DNA of 9,878 nt, taken from positions 1 to 9,878 of the forward strand of contig JAHKKL010000042.1 of the NCBI GenBank assembly GCA_020027635.1, given 5' to 3'. The notes beneath the pieces were generated by a model. The model was not told the origin of the DNA. It made no database searches and was given only the letters and a program-made list of their open reading frames with translations. This DNA is from Gammaproteobacteria bacterium. Lineage in GTDB: Bacteria > Pseudomonadota > Gammaproteobacteria > UBA9214. A program made the translations under genes and the position numbers. This document shows positions 1-7,652 of this stretch, in pieces; the first letter of the stretch is position 1; every line of letters begins with the position of its first letter.

Positions 1-168
1 CCATCCACCTGTATCCAGTTCCTGCCGAAGAGTCCTGCGTTCTCGATTGATGAAGCGGCGCCCGGCTACCGGTGGCTGTCTCTGTACGATGACGGCTGCA
101 TCGAAACCGGTGTGGAACGCCTCGCCAGAATTCCCGGCACCGTTGATCTTGCCTCAGCCGGCTATTAG
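1..168 (+). CDS. cpdA: CpdA (Icc) cAMP phosphodiesterase, C-terminal end only
   Basis: This is the last 55 codons of a gene entering from the left edge, in frame 1 and ending in TAG at 166-168. The translation starts PSTCIQF, continues with PGYRWLSLYDDG and ETGVERL, and ends DLASAGY. From memory, E. coli 3',5'-cyclic-AMP phosphodiesterase CpdA has a matching tail (PSTCVQF, then PGWRTLELHADG, ending DTASEGY). CpdA is a cytosolic metallophosphoesterase that hydrolyses cAMP to AMP and so lowers CRP activity. The metal-binding motifs lie upstream of the window, so catalytic competence cannot be judged. The gene runs toward gspF (convergent), so the two are not co-transcribed. Identity rests on the C-terminal motif only; another class III-type phosphodiesterase is the main alternative. 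Confidence 0.85.
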   Translation, partial: PSTCIQFLPKSPAFSIDEAAPGYRWLSLYDDGCIETGVERLARIPGTVDLASAGY

Positions 169-174
169 CGGCTG
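155..174 (+). other. small stem-loop spanning the cpdA stop codon
   Basis: CAGCCG at 155-160 pairs with CGGCTG at 169-174, a perfect 6-bp stem with an 8-nt loop that contains the TAG stop. No T-run follows, so it is not a standard intrinsic terminator. It may help stabilise or end the cpdA transcript, or be chance. Confidence 0.25.
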
Positions 175-233
175 TAAAACTCCACGAAATCGAGGGGAGG
201 ATCCAGGACTTACCGTGGGCAGGAGTGCTTTCT

Positions 234-254
234 GCCAGGGTACATTTTCCTGGC
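234..254. other. inverted repeat in the cpdA/gspF convergent gap
   Basis: GCCAGG (234-239) and CCTGGC (249-254) form a perfect 6-bp stem with a 9-nt loop. Neither strand has a U-tract after it. It sits between two converging genes, where termination signals are expected. Confidence 0.2.
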
Positions 255-315
255 TGCCGTATACATCGATCGCAAAGGAATATTTTGCTGACTCGGAATG
301 AGTGAGCGATGAGAG

Positions 316-337
316 ACAGGATACTCACCAATCCTGT
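316..337. terminator. possible bidirectional stem-loop between cpdA and gspF
   Basis: ACAGGAT (316-322) and ATCCTGT (331-337) form a perfect 7-bp stem with an 8-nt loop, the best hairpin in the 252-bp gap at 169-420. It lies between converging genes, which is the right place for a shared terminator. There is no proper T-run on either side, so this is a weak call. I see no gene in the gap. A further 5-bp hairpin, TCCCC/GGGGA, is at 366-379. Confidence 0.3.
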
Positions 338-420
338 TCAGAAATCAAATCCTCCTTCCCGCATCTCCCCCACCGGGGATGGCTGCAAAGGATTCCGAAG
401 TGGCCAAGGGTCGTCAGTAT

Positions 421-1638
421 TTACTGAATCAGTTGATTCAGGTCGAAAATAGGCAACAGGATCGCCAGCACAATAACTAGCACGACGCTGCCCATAAACA
501 ATATCAGCAGTGGCTCGAACAACCCAAGCAGAGCGGCAATCAGTGTCTCGATCTCTCGCTCCTGATTGATGGCGGCACGCTCGAGCATTTCCTCCAGCTT
601 GCCGCTGGCTTCACCGCTCGCTATCAGCTGCACTGTCATGGGCGGGAAATAACCGCTTCTTTCCAGGGCCGCGGCAATACCGGCCCCTTCACGAACCCGG
701 GCAGTGGCTTCGGTAACCGCCTCCCGCATGGGGAGATTCGACATAACCTGCGCAGATATGCGCATCGATTCGAGCACCGGTACACCGCTCGCTGTGAGAA
801 TACTGAAGGTGCGCGCAAAACGTCCCGTATTAAGACCGCGTTCCAGGCGTGAAACGAGGGGGATGGCCAGCAGAACCTTGTGGAAACGGCGCCGTACCGC
901 TGCATTACGTAACAAGTAGGAAAAACCGACAATCACCAGCACCAGCAGTATCAGCATCACCAAACCGTTGTTACGCAGGAAATCGCTGACGGCGATCAAC
1001 CCGCGCGTCAGCGGTGGCAGTTCCTGGCCGATATTTTCAAATACCTGCACAACCTGGGGAACCACGTAGGTCATCAGGCCGCCCACAACCAGGATGGCAA
1101 CCACGGTCAGCAGGGCCGGGTAAAACACGGCCAGCTGGATTTTCTGGCGCAACTGCTGACGACTCTCCGTGTAATCGGCCAGACGCTCGAGCACCCGGTC
1201 CAGGTGACCGGACTGTTCACCGGCCTCAACCGTCGTGCGGTACAACTCCGGATAGACATGCGGGAAATCTGACAGGCCTACCGCCAGCGAATGGCCTTCC
1301 ATCACGCGCGATCGCACCGCCAGCAGCATGCTCTTCAGGCGCCCCTTGTCCGCCTGCTGCGACACGGCCCGCAGGCATTCCTCCAGCGGCAGGCCGGCGC
1401 GGACCAGTGTTGCGAGCTGGCGGGTGATGAGGGCGAGTTCCGTGGCACTTATGCCGCGCCGCAGAAACGCGATACGTTTCCGCTCCTTCGCCTCGCGCTG
1501 GGCGACCTCTTCTACGGTAAGCGGGATCCAGCCCTGCTCGCGCAACTGCTGGCGGATCTGTCGCGCCGCATCGCCTTCGAGGACCCCCCGTTTTTCACGA
1601 CCGCGGGCATCCAGCGCCGTATATTCGAATGCACCCAT
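421..1638 (-). CDS. gspF: type II secretion inner-membrane platform protein GspF
   Basis: 405 aa, the usual GspF length (about 400). GspF is the polytopic inner-membrane platform protein of the T2SS; it contacts the GspE ATPase and GspL and supports pseudopilus assembly. The N-terminus MGAFEYTALDARGREKRG is the classic family start and fixes the ATG at 1638. Two homologous T2SSF domains lie at about residues 65-192 and 270-395. Each carries the family's glycine/glutamate signature: EAGEQSGHLDRVLERLA near 138-154 and ASGEASGKLEEMLERAA near 340-356. Hydrophobic segments are at about 169-192, 225-243 and 371-396, giving three membrane spans. It is the last gene of the gspCDEF cluster, 97-99 nt after gspE, and no pseudopilin gene follows. 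No good Shine-Dalgarno precedes the ATG. PilC and other type IV pilus platform proteins are related, but the gene context settles GspF. Confidence 0.96.
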   Translation of the reverse strand: MGAFEYTALDARGREKRGVLEGDAARQIRQQLREQGWIPLTVEEVAQREAKERKRIAFLRRGISATELALITRQLATLVRAGLPLEECLRAVSQQADKGRLKSMLLAVRSRVMEGHSLAVGLSDFPHVYPELYRTTVEAGEQSGHLDRVLERLADYTESRQQLRQKIQLAVFYPALLTVVAILVVGGLMTYVVPQVVQVFENIGQELPPLTRGLIAVSDFLRNNGLVMLILLVLVIVGFSYLLRNAAVRRRFHKVLLAIPLVSRLERGLNTGRFARTFSILTASGVPVLESMRISAQVMSNLPMREAVTEATARVREGAGIAAALERSGYFPPMTVQLIASGEASGKLEEMLERAAINQEREIETLIAALLGLFEPLLILFMGSVVLVIVLAILLPIFDLNQLIQ

Positions 1639-1737
1639 GCTATCAACGCCGAGTCGGCTTGCTCATGACGGTGGCTACGTACCGCATGCCAGTTAGTCGA
1701 GAAAAGGAATCGACGTCTTCCAGGTATAGTCTGGGTA
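1639..1737 (-). other. gspE-gspF spacer with a short hairpin and a 7-codon ORF
   Basis: This 99-nt non-coding gap is unusually long for a cluster whose gspD and gspE overlap. It contains GTCGA (1696-1700) pairing with TCGAC (1710-1714) around a 9-nt loop. On the minus strand a tiny ATG...TGA frame (MSKPTRR) ends 4 nt before the gspF ATG. Neither is proven functional. No clear promoter hexamers are seen. Confidence 0.25.
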
Positions 1738-3267
1738 TCAGTCGCCGCGGGTCACACGCAATACCTCTTCGATCGAGGTTATCCCGTTCAGGACCTTGTC
1801 CCACCCATCCTGACGGATGCCGGGAGAATCCTCGCGCGCCTTGCGTTCAAGCTCATACTCCCCGACTCCGTCATGTATCATGGCGCGCATGGCGTCATCG
1901 ATCCTTACCAGCTCATAGATGCCGGTTCTGCCCCGATAACCCAGCTGATTACAAAGACTGCAGCCGGCAGGACGATACAGCGTCGGCGGATCGTCGGTGG
2001 ATACACCCATGGCATCGCAATCCGCGTGGCCGGCCCTATAAGGCTGTTTGCAGTCATCGCACAGCACCCGCACCAGTCGCTGGGCCAGAACACCGATCAC
2101 ACTGGATGACAGCAGGAAGGGTTCGACACCCATGTCCCGCAGGCGTGTCATCGCGCCCACGGCGCTATTGGTATGCAAAGTGGAGAATACCAGGTGGCCT
2201 GTCAAGCTTGCCTGCACGGCGATTTCCGCCGTTTCCAGGTCACGAATCTCGCCGACCATGACCACGTCGGGGTCCTGGCGCAGGATGGCGCGCAGACCAC
2301 GCGCGAACGTCAGTTCCACCTTGGTGTTTACCTGGGTCTGTCCGATCCCATCCAGGTAATATTCGATGGGGTCCTCGACCGTCATGATGTTGCGGCGCTT
2401 GTTATTGAGCCGTTCCAGCGCCGCGTACAGGGTGGTGGTCTTGCCGGAACCGGTTGGACCGGTCACCAGGATGATCCCGTGCGGCTTGTTGATCAGGCTG
2501 TCCATCACATCCCTGGTAGGGGATGCCATCCCCAGATGCTCGAGATCCAGACGACCCGCCCGCTTGTCGAGCAGACGCAATACCACGCGTTCACCGTTGC
2601 CCGAGGGCAGGGTCGAAACGCGTACATCGACGGCGCGGCCGGCGACCCTCAGCGAAATGCGGCCGTCCTGCGGCAGACGCTTTTCGGCGATATCGAGACG
2701 TGCCATGACCTTGATGCGCGACACCAGCAAGGGCGCCAGCACGCGCTGTGGTTCGAGCACCTCACGCAGGACGCCATCGACCCGGAAACGCACGACCAGG
2801 CGATTTTCGAAGGGTTCGATATGGATATCCGAGGCGTTTTCCTTCACGGCCTCGGTCAGCAGGGCATTGATGAGACGGATGATTGGTGCATCATCCTCGC
2901 TCTCCAGCAGGTCTTCCGGCTCGGGCAGCTGCTGGGCGATGCTGAACAGGTCCATACCCTCGCCGAGGTCTCCCATCATCTGCATGGCTTCGCTGGAGTC
3001 CTGCTCATAGGCCCCTGCCAGCAGGTTCTTGAAGTGCTCGTCATCGACGAGCTGCAGACTGAGGGGCTGTTGCATGAAGCGACGCAATTCCACCAGCGCC
3101 AGCGAGTCCGTGTCAGCCCGATGCATCACGATAGCCATGCCGTTTTCCCTGCCGGCAATCAGCACCCCATGACGTTTCGCAAACAGGAAAGGCGGACGCC
3201 GCAGGGCCCTCTCATTGCCAGCCGAGATGGCATGGTCATCCATTTCAATCAGCTTTAGTTCAGTCAT
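1738..3267 (-). CDS. gspE: type II secretion ATPase GspE
   Basis: 509 aa from the ATG at 3267 (MTELKLIEMDD), the normal GspE length. The frame stays open upstream to 3411, but those 48 extra residues overlap gspD and are Arg-rich shadow sequence, so the internal start is chosen. It makes an 8-nt overlap, ATGACTGA, with the gspD stop, indicating translational coupling. GspE is the cytoplasmic hexameric ATPase that drives pseudopilus assembly, docked through GspL and GspF. Visible features: an N1E-like region around RRPPFLFAKRHGVL (23-36); Walker A GPTGSGKT (270-277); Asp box TVEDPIEY (296-303); Walker B DVVMVGEIRD (334-343) with Glu340; His box LTGHLVFSTLHTN (355-367). A zinc-binding CxxC pair lies at C403/C406 and C436/C439. 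All key residues are present, so an active enzyme is expected. PilB-type ATPases share the core, but the gspD/gspF neighbours identify GspE. Confidence 0.97.
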   Translation of the reverse strand: MTELKLIEMDDHAISAGNERALRRPPFLFAKRHGVLIAGRENGMAIVMHRADTDSLALVELRRFMQQPLSLQLVDDEHFKNLLAGAYEQDSSEAMQMMGDLGEGMDLFSIAQQLPEPEDLLESEDDAPIIRLINALLTEAVKENASDIHIEPFENRLVVRFRVDGVLREVLEPQRVLAPLLVSRIKVMARLDIAEKRLPQDGRISLRVAGRAVDVRVSTLPSGNGERVVLRLLDKRAGRLDLEHLGMASPTRDVMDSLINKPHGIILVTGPTGSGKTTTLYAALERLNNKRRNIMTVEDPIEYYLDGIGQTQVNTKVELTFARGLRAILRQDPDVVMVGEIRDLETAEIAVQASLTGHLVFSTLHTNSAVGAMTRLRDMGVEPFLLSSSVIGVLAQRLVRVLCDDCKQPYRAGHADCDAMGVSTDDPPTLYRPAGCSLCNQLGYRGRTGIYELVRIDDAMRAMIHDGVGEYELERKAREDSPGIRQDGWDKVLNGITSIEEVLRVTRGD

Positions 3268-5308
3268 ACCACCATGGACGCTTAGAGGTACCCTGTTGAG
3301 TGTCTTTTTTCGGCTCCGCTGGCGGCTCCAGCGGCGGCTGGCCAATCTCCTTGGTGTTGCCCCATTGCGGCAGCAACGGCGCCTGTTCTCCCGGCAGGAG
3401 GTTGACGCCATCCTTGCCCTCCTTGAGCTGCAGTGCCCGGAAGTAATCGTACTTGCTGCTGGTGTTCTGTTCCGCGACGCTCGAGTCGCGGAGTATTACC
3501 GGATGGATGAAGACCATCAGGTTGGTCTTGGTCACCTTGCCCGCCTTGGACCTGAACAGGGCGCCGATGCCGGGCAAGTCTCCGAGTAGCGGGACTTTCT
3601 GTACGGATTCGCCGGTCTGACTCTGGATGAGACCGCCCAGCACCACCACATTGCCGTCCCCCACCATCACGGAGGTCTTGATCGAGCGCTTGTTGGTGAT
3701 GATGTCCGAGGCACCGGCGATGCTTGGCGCAATGCTGGAGACCTCCTGTTCGATATTGAGCTTGAGCGCATCACCCTCGTTGATCTGGGGCTTTAGCTTG
3801 AGCGTCAACCCCACATCCTCTCGCTGGATGGTCTGGAACGGGTTCACCGCCGAACCGGCGCCAGTCGTGCTGCCCGTACCGGTACTGGAGAAGGAACCGG
3901 TAACGAACGGCACATTCTGGCCGATGATGATCTCGGCCTCCTCGTTGTCGAGGGTCACCAGCGTGGGCGTGGACAGGATGTTGGTATTGCTGTCGGATGC
4001 CAGCATGTTGATGACGGCGAGATAGTTGAAATTGCTGTCCTTCTGTATCTTGCCGCCGCCGAGCAGCACGTTGCCCTTGGGGGTCGGGACGGTCCCGCCA
4101 TTCACCACGTCGACGGCCGAATTGATGACATCCGCGATATTATTGCCGGTGTTGGTGAAATTGATCAGGCCGACCGGGCTGACGCCATTACCGCTGTTCA
4201 GGCCGCTGAACACCCACTGGACGCCCAGTTCACGGGCCGTATCCATGGAGACTTCGGCGATGATCGCGTCAACCAGCACCTGCGCACGGCGCACGTCTAG
4301 CTGGCTGATGACCCGCTTGAGGGTGCGCATGACATCCGGTGGGGCGGTAATCACCAGCGCATTGGTGGCCTCGTCGGCCTGGATATCGAACTCACCCTGC
4401 GGCGCGCTGACCTTTCCCTGGGCGTCTCCCCCCTGGGCCTTCTTTCCCACTCCCGTCAGCACCTCCACGATATCCTTGGCTACAGCGTAATTGAGATACA
4501 CCACATCCGTATTGCCGCCGGTATCAAACGGTGTATCCAGGTGTGTAATGATGGCGCGCAGCCGGAGCCGATCGGAACGGTCGCCACCCAGCAGCACGCT
4601 GTTGGTGCGTTCATCGGCGACCAGCACCGGGCCACCGCCGCCCTCGCCGCCCGCCGCCTTGGCGGCAGCCCCCGGTATCGCACGCTCCATACTGGTTATG
4701 ACACGCACCACTTCTGCCGCGGAGGCATGTTCCAGCGGGATAATCTCGATTTCGCTGTCGCTGACCTGGTCGATGCGGCGAATGATACTGACCAGACGTT
4801 CCACATTGGCGGCGTGATCGGAAATCACCAGCACATTGGTTGATGGGTAGGCCGCAAGATGGCCCTGTTGCGGGACCAGTGGCCGCAGGATCGGCACCAG
4901 TTGTGCCGCGGCCACATTTTTGACCTCCACGACACGGGTCACCATCTCGTCACCATGGCCCGTATCCCTGTCATCGACGGTCGGAATATCTTCCTGCTTG
5001 GCGTTGACATCCGGCACGATCTTGACGACCGAACCACTGGGAATCGCGGCAAATCCGTGCACTTTGAGTATCGAGAGAAAGACCTGGTAGACCTCCTCGC
5101 TGTCCATCGGCCGCGAGGAGATAACCGTGACTTTGCCCTTTACTCTCGGGTCTACAATGAAATTCCTGTTCGTGACCTCGGCAACCGTATTGATCAGGGC
5201 ACTAATGTCGGCATCCTTGAGGTTCAGGGTGACCGTTTCGGCGGCCAGCGGAGGCACATGGAGGAACCATGCCGTCACAATCAGCAAAAGGTATCTTAGG
5301 GTTTTCAT
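3260..5308 (-). CDS. gspD: type II secretion outer-membrane secretin GspD
   Basis: 682 aa, typical for GspD. It forms the multimeric outer-membrane channel through which folded periplasmic proteins leave. Residues 1-23 are a Sec signal peptide (MKTLRYLLLIVTAWFLHV, then PPLAA before ETV). The N0 domain follows at about 24-97 (VTLNLKDADISALINTVAEV). N1, N2 and N3 lie at about 123-185, 186-260 and 267-342, each with the repeated NVLVIS, NSVLLGG or NALVITA strand. The secretin core is about 343-606, with the hallmark VPLLGDLPGIGALFR at 572-586. A Gly/Ser/Thr-rich loop at 470-488 matches the usual position of a gate-region insert; Gly/Ala-rich loops occur at 213-226 and 288-300. The C-terminal tail is Pro/Glu-rich and ends RPWWYD; whether it binds a pilotin cannot be told. 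The ATG at 5308 is the first in frame before the signal peptide, without a strong Shine-Dalgarno. The 3' end overlaps gspE by 8 nt. Confidence 0.97.
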   Translation of the reverse strand: MKTLRYLLLIVTAWFLHVPPLAAETVTLNLKDADISALINTVAEVTNRNFIVDPRVKGKVTVISSRPMDSEEVYQVFLSILKVHGFAAIPSGSVVKIVPDVNAKQEDIPTVDDRDTGHGDEMVTRVVEVKNVAAAQLVPILRPLVPQQGHLAAYPSTNVLVISDHAANVERLVSIIRRIDQVSDSEIEIIPLEHASAAEVVRVITSMERAIPGAAAKAAGGEGGGGPVLVADERTNSVLLGGDRSDRLRLRAIITHLDTPFDTGGNTDVVYLNYAVAKDIVEVLTGVGKKAQGGDAQGKVSAPQGEFDIQADEATNALVITAPPDVMRTLKRVISQLDVRRAQVLVDAIIAEVSMDTARELGVQWVFSGLNSGNGVSPVGLINFTNTGNNIADVINSAVDVVNGGTVPTPKGNVLLGGGKIQKDSNFNYLAVINMLASDSNTNILSTPTLVTLDNEEAEIIIGQNVPFVTGSFSSTGTGSTTGAGSAVNPFQTIQREDVGLTLKLKPQINEGDALKLNIEQEVSSIAPSIAGASDIITNKRSIKTSVMVGDGNVVVLGGLIQSQTGESVQKVPLLGDLPGIGALFRSKAGKVTKTNLMVFIHPVILRDSSVAEQNTSSKYDYFRALQLKEGKDGVNLLPGEQAPLLPQWGNTKEIGQPPLEPPAEPKKDTQQGTSKRPWWYD

Positions 5309-5399
5309 GCCGGGTATTACACCATCCGCCGAACCATCATGGTTGTTAAATTCTCATATATTACGGAAGGTTATACTTCATAATCAGATAAAATACCAG
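5309..5399 (-). promoter_or_regulatory. AT-rich gspC-gspD spacer, possible internal promoter or operator
   Basis: This 91-nt gap separates two genes of one cluster. Positions 5341-5400 contain only 18 G/C in 60 bases, in sharp contrast to the GC-rich genes around it. On the minus strand it holds a -10-like TATAAC (5375 to 5370), but no convincing -35 at the right distance. A perfect 13-bp inverted repeat, AACCAT-C-ATGGTT (5332-5344), lies 24 nt upstream of the gspD start and could be an operator or an mRNA hairpin. Function is inferred only from composition and position. Confidence 0.3.
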
Positions 5400-6320
5400 C
5401 TAATCGGGTATTCTGAAGGTGAGGCTTTCCTGCTTATCTCCCCGCAGCACCGTCATGCTGACGGTGTCGCCGCTCTGGACACTCCGCAGGGCTTGCATGC
5501 CACTGGCCAGATTGTCCAGGTTGATATCATTTATGCGGGTCACGACATCGCCGGGCTTAAGCCCCATTTGATCGAACAATTCGGGTTCCCTGCCTGGCTG
5601 CAGTATATAACCAATCATCTTGCCCTTATCATCCTTTTTCGGGATGGTCCGCACCAGACCGAATAGTGATTTTGGATCCTGCCTCAGCGTCTGCCGGAGC
5701 GATTGCAACCGTTCTGACGTGCCGTTGTCCGCCACATCCGTCGTGTCGTACCGGCTGGCCGTAGCGGCACTGATGGTGGCAATTCCTCCCCCGCCCGTTG
5801 CCTCCTCTCGAGGCAGGCGCAGTATCTCATAACGCCCGCCGCGCAGCAGGATGACCTTGTCGGCATGGATCTCACTGAGTTCAGCATTTCCGGGCAAGAT
5901 ATCCCCAACCGCATACATTTCCTCGTTGCCGCGCTCATCGGCAATGATCGCACGGGCAAGCGCCGGATCGGCAGAAGAGAAGGTGCCATGCAGTAACAGC
6001 TTGAGGCGGGTATCCGGCGCATCGACGGGTACGGTTTTCTTGACGGGCTCCGCCTCTTGAGCGACTTCGCCGAAGAGATGCCAGTTCGGCAGCTGATGTA
6101 CGAGCTCTTCCTGCGGGTTGACCTGTGGAGTGACGGGTACGGTCTCGGGCAACGCGGTCCCGGACGATTCCGGTTTGTCCAGCAGACTCCAGGTCATCGT
6201 CGCCAGAAGCCAGGCGATCCATACAACCAGCAGCAGGTTGAGGATCTTGATGGCATACCGCGTCCCGTCGCTTTGCATCAAGCGCAGCAGGTCGGTTGAC
6301 TGTAAAGTTGGCGCCTTCAT
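5400..6320 (-). CDS. gspC: type II secretion inner-membrane protein GspC (HR and PDZ domains)
   Basis: 306 aa, within the usual GspC range. GspC is a bitopic inner-membrane protein that links the GspLM/E platform to the secretin through its periplasmic HR domain and takes part in substrate recognition. A short cytoplasmic N-terminus is followed by one membrane span at about 22-46 (ILNLLLVVWIAWLLATMTW). A Pro-rich linker precedes the HR domain at about 75-170. This includes the family LFG motif at 82-84 and the strand LKLLLHGTF (106-114), then AIIAD and YAVGD. A PDZ domain spans about 218-306 (GYILQPGREPELFDQMGLKPGDVV, then INDINLDN), ending FRIPD. The gene starts 39 nt after the rhlB stop on the same strand, so both may share a transcript. 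The Shine-Dalgarno is weak. GspC is the least conserved T2SS core protein, but domain order and the adjacent gspD make the call firm. Confidence 0.93.
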   Translation of the reverse strand: MKAPTLQSTDLLRLMQSDGTRYAIKILNLLLVVWIAWLLATMTWSLLDKPESSGTALPETVPVTPQVNPQEELVHQLPNWHLFGEVAQEAEPVKKTVPVDAPDTRLKLLLHGTFSSADPALARAIIADERGNEEMYAVGDILPGNAELSEIHADKVILLRGGRYEILRLPREEATGGGGIATISAATASRYDTTDVADNGTSERLQSLRQTLRQDPKSLFGLVRTIPKKDDKGKMIGYILQPGREPELFDQMGLKPGDVVTRINDINLDNLASGMQALRSVQSGDTVSMTVLRGDKQESLTFRIPD

Positions 6321-6359
6321 TTCGAGAGGTCCGTGCGGCTTGCTTTACCCGGTTGCTGG

Positions 6360-7652
6360 TTATCCGTGCCTGGCCCGTCGCTCGCGTTTCTTTCCGGAGC
6401 CCTTGTCTCCCGGCTTATGGCGCATTTTGCCCCGGTGGCCCTGCCCACCCTCGTGCCTTATCTTGACCGGTGGGCTGAGTTCCTGAATGTATCCATCCGG
6501 TACCGGCTCCACCGGTATCTTGTGGCCAATATACTCCTCTATGTCCGGCAGTGAGTAGACGAATTCTTCGCAGACAAAACTGACGGCATCTCCATCCTTT
6601 CCGACTCGCGCGGTACGGCCGATGCGGTGGACATAGTCCTCGGCATCCTGCGGCAGGTCGTAGTTGAAGACATGGCTGACATCGGGAATATGCAGGCCGC
6701 GCGCGGCGACATCCGTGGCGATCAGTATGGGCAACTCGCCGGCCTGGAATTCCTTCAGCAGGCGTTGCCGCTTCTTCTGGGGGACGTCCCCCGACAGGAC
6801 GGCGGTCATGAACCCGTTGCCTTCCAGACAAGCCCAGATACGCTCGGCGCTGCGCTTGGTATTGACGAATACGATGCTGCGGGTGGGGTCGACATGCCTG
6901 AGTATGCCGACCAGCAGGGGGAGCTTTTCCGCGTTCGAGACATGGTACAGAACCTGCCGCACACGTTCGGCCGTGACCCGCTCCGGCTCGATGTCGACCT
7001 GCACCGGATTGTTCATGTGCTCGTAGGCGAGCTCGCTGACCCGGTGCGACAGCGTCGCCGAAAACAGCAACCCCAGCCGGGTCTCCGGCGGCGGGCAGCG
7101 ACGCAGCAGGTAGCGTATATCCTTGATGAACCCGAGATCGAACATCCGGTCCGCCTCATCCAGAACGACGGCGATGATCTTCTTGAGATCATAAATATGC
7201 TGCTTGTGATAATCGATCAGGCGGCCCGGCGTCCCGATCAGGATATCCACACCGGCTTCGATCGCTTCACGCTGGGTATCATAACCGGTGCCACCGTAGG
7301 CGAGAACCGGCTTCAAACCCGTATGACGGCCGAGCAACATGGCATCCGCATGGATCTGAATGGCCAGTTCGCGGGTCGGCGCAAGCACCAGCGCCCGCGG
7401 CTGGGACGATTTGCGCTTGGCGTCCACAGGATGGGTCAGCAGGTGTTTATACACCGCAAGCAGGAATGCGGCCGTCTTCCCGGTGCCCGTCTGCGCTTGT
7501 CCGGCGACATCCCGGCCCTGCAACGCCAGCGGCAGGGCTTCCGCCTGTATCGGCGTGCATTTTGAAAATCCTGCCTCTTCAATACCTTGCATCAGTACAG
7601 CCGGTATGTCGAGGTCGGAGAAAGCGATGTCTGTTAAATGGGTTTCACTCAT
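6360..7652 (-). CDS. rhlB: ATP-dependent RNA helicase RhlB (DEAD-box)
   Basis: 430 aa (E. coli RhlB is 421). RhlB is a cytoplasmic DEAD-box RNA helicase; in E. coli it is a partner of RNase E in the RNA degradosome and unwinds structured RNA for PNPase. The N-terminus MSETHLTDIAFSDL resembles the E. coli start MSKTHLTEQKFSDF and fixes the ATG. All motifs are visible: Q motif with F11 and CTPIQ (32-36); motif I AQTGTGKT (53-60); Ia PTREL (92-96); Ib TPGR (141-144); II DEAD (165-168); III SAT (198-200); IV VFVNTK (261-266); V ATDVAARG (312-319); VI HRIGRTAR (342-349). RhlB-typical IGHKIPV lies at 375-381. The C-terminal 30 residues are a Gly/Lys/Arg-rich basic tail, probably an RNA-binding extension. 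Its divergent position next to trxA-rho is the same as in E. coli, which separates it from other DEAD-box paralogues such as RhlE. Confidence 0.96.
   Translation of the reverse strand: MSETHLTDIAFSDLDIPAVLMQGIEEAGFSKCTPIQAEALPLALQGRDVAGQAQTGTGKTAAFLLAVYKHLLTHPVDAKRKSSQPRALVLAPTRELAIQIHADAMLLGRHTGLKPVLAYGGTGYDTQREAIEAGVDILIGTPGRLIDYHKQHIYDLKKIIAVVLDEADRMFDLGFIKDIRYLLRRCPPPETRLGLLFSATLSHRVSELAYEHMNNPVQVDIEPERVTAERVRQVLYHVSNAEKLPLLVGILRHVDPTRSIVFVNTKRSAERIWACLEGNGFMTAVLSGDVPQKKRQRLLKEFQAGELPILIATDVAARGLHIPDVSHVFNYDLPQDAEDYVHRIGRTARVGKDGDAVSFVCEEFVYSLPDIEEYIGHKIPVEPVPDGYIQELSPPVKIRHEGGQGHRGKMRHKPGDKGSGKKRERRARHG

Noticed and set aside
47..301. 84-codon plus-strand frame at the left end
   Set aside because: It is out of frame with the cpdA tail, which has clear family similarity, and runs into the non-coding gap without features.
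2173..3258. Long plus-strand open frame (361 codons) antisense to gspE
   Set aside because: It lies wholly opposite gspE, whose motifs are complete. The translation shows no domain, and long antisense frames are common in GC-rich genes.
3268..3411. Upstream extension of gspE by 48 codons
   Set aside because: The extra residues are Arg-rich, overlap gspD coding sequence and do not belong to the GspE N-terminal domain; the ATG at 3267 gives the family length.
6627..7565. 312-codon plus-strand open frame antisense to rhlB
   Set aside because: It mirrors the conserved DEAD-box gene and has no recognisable family features.
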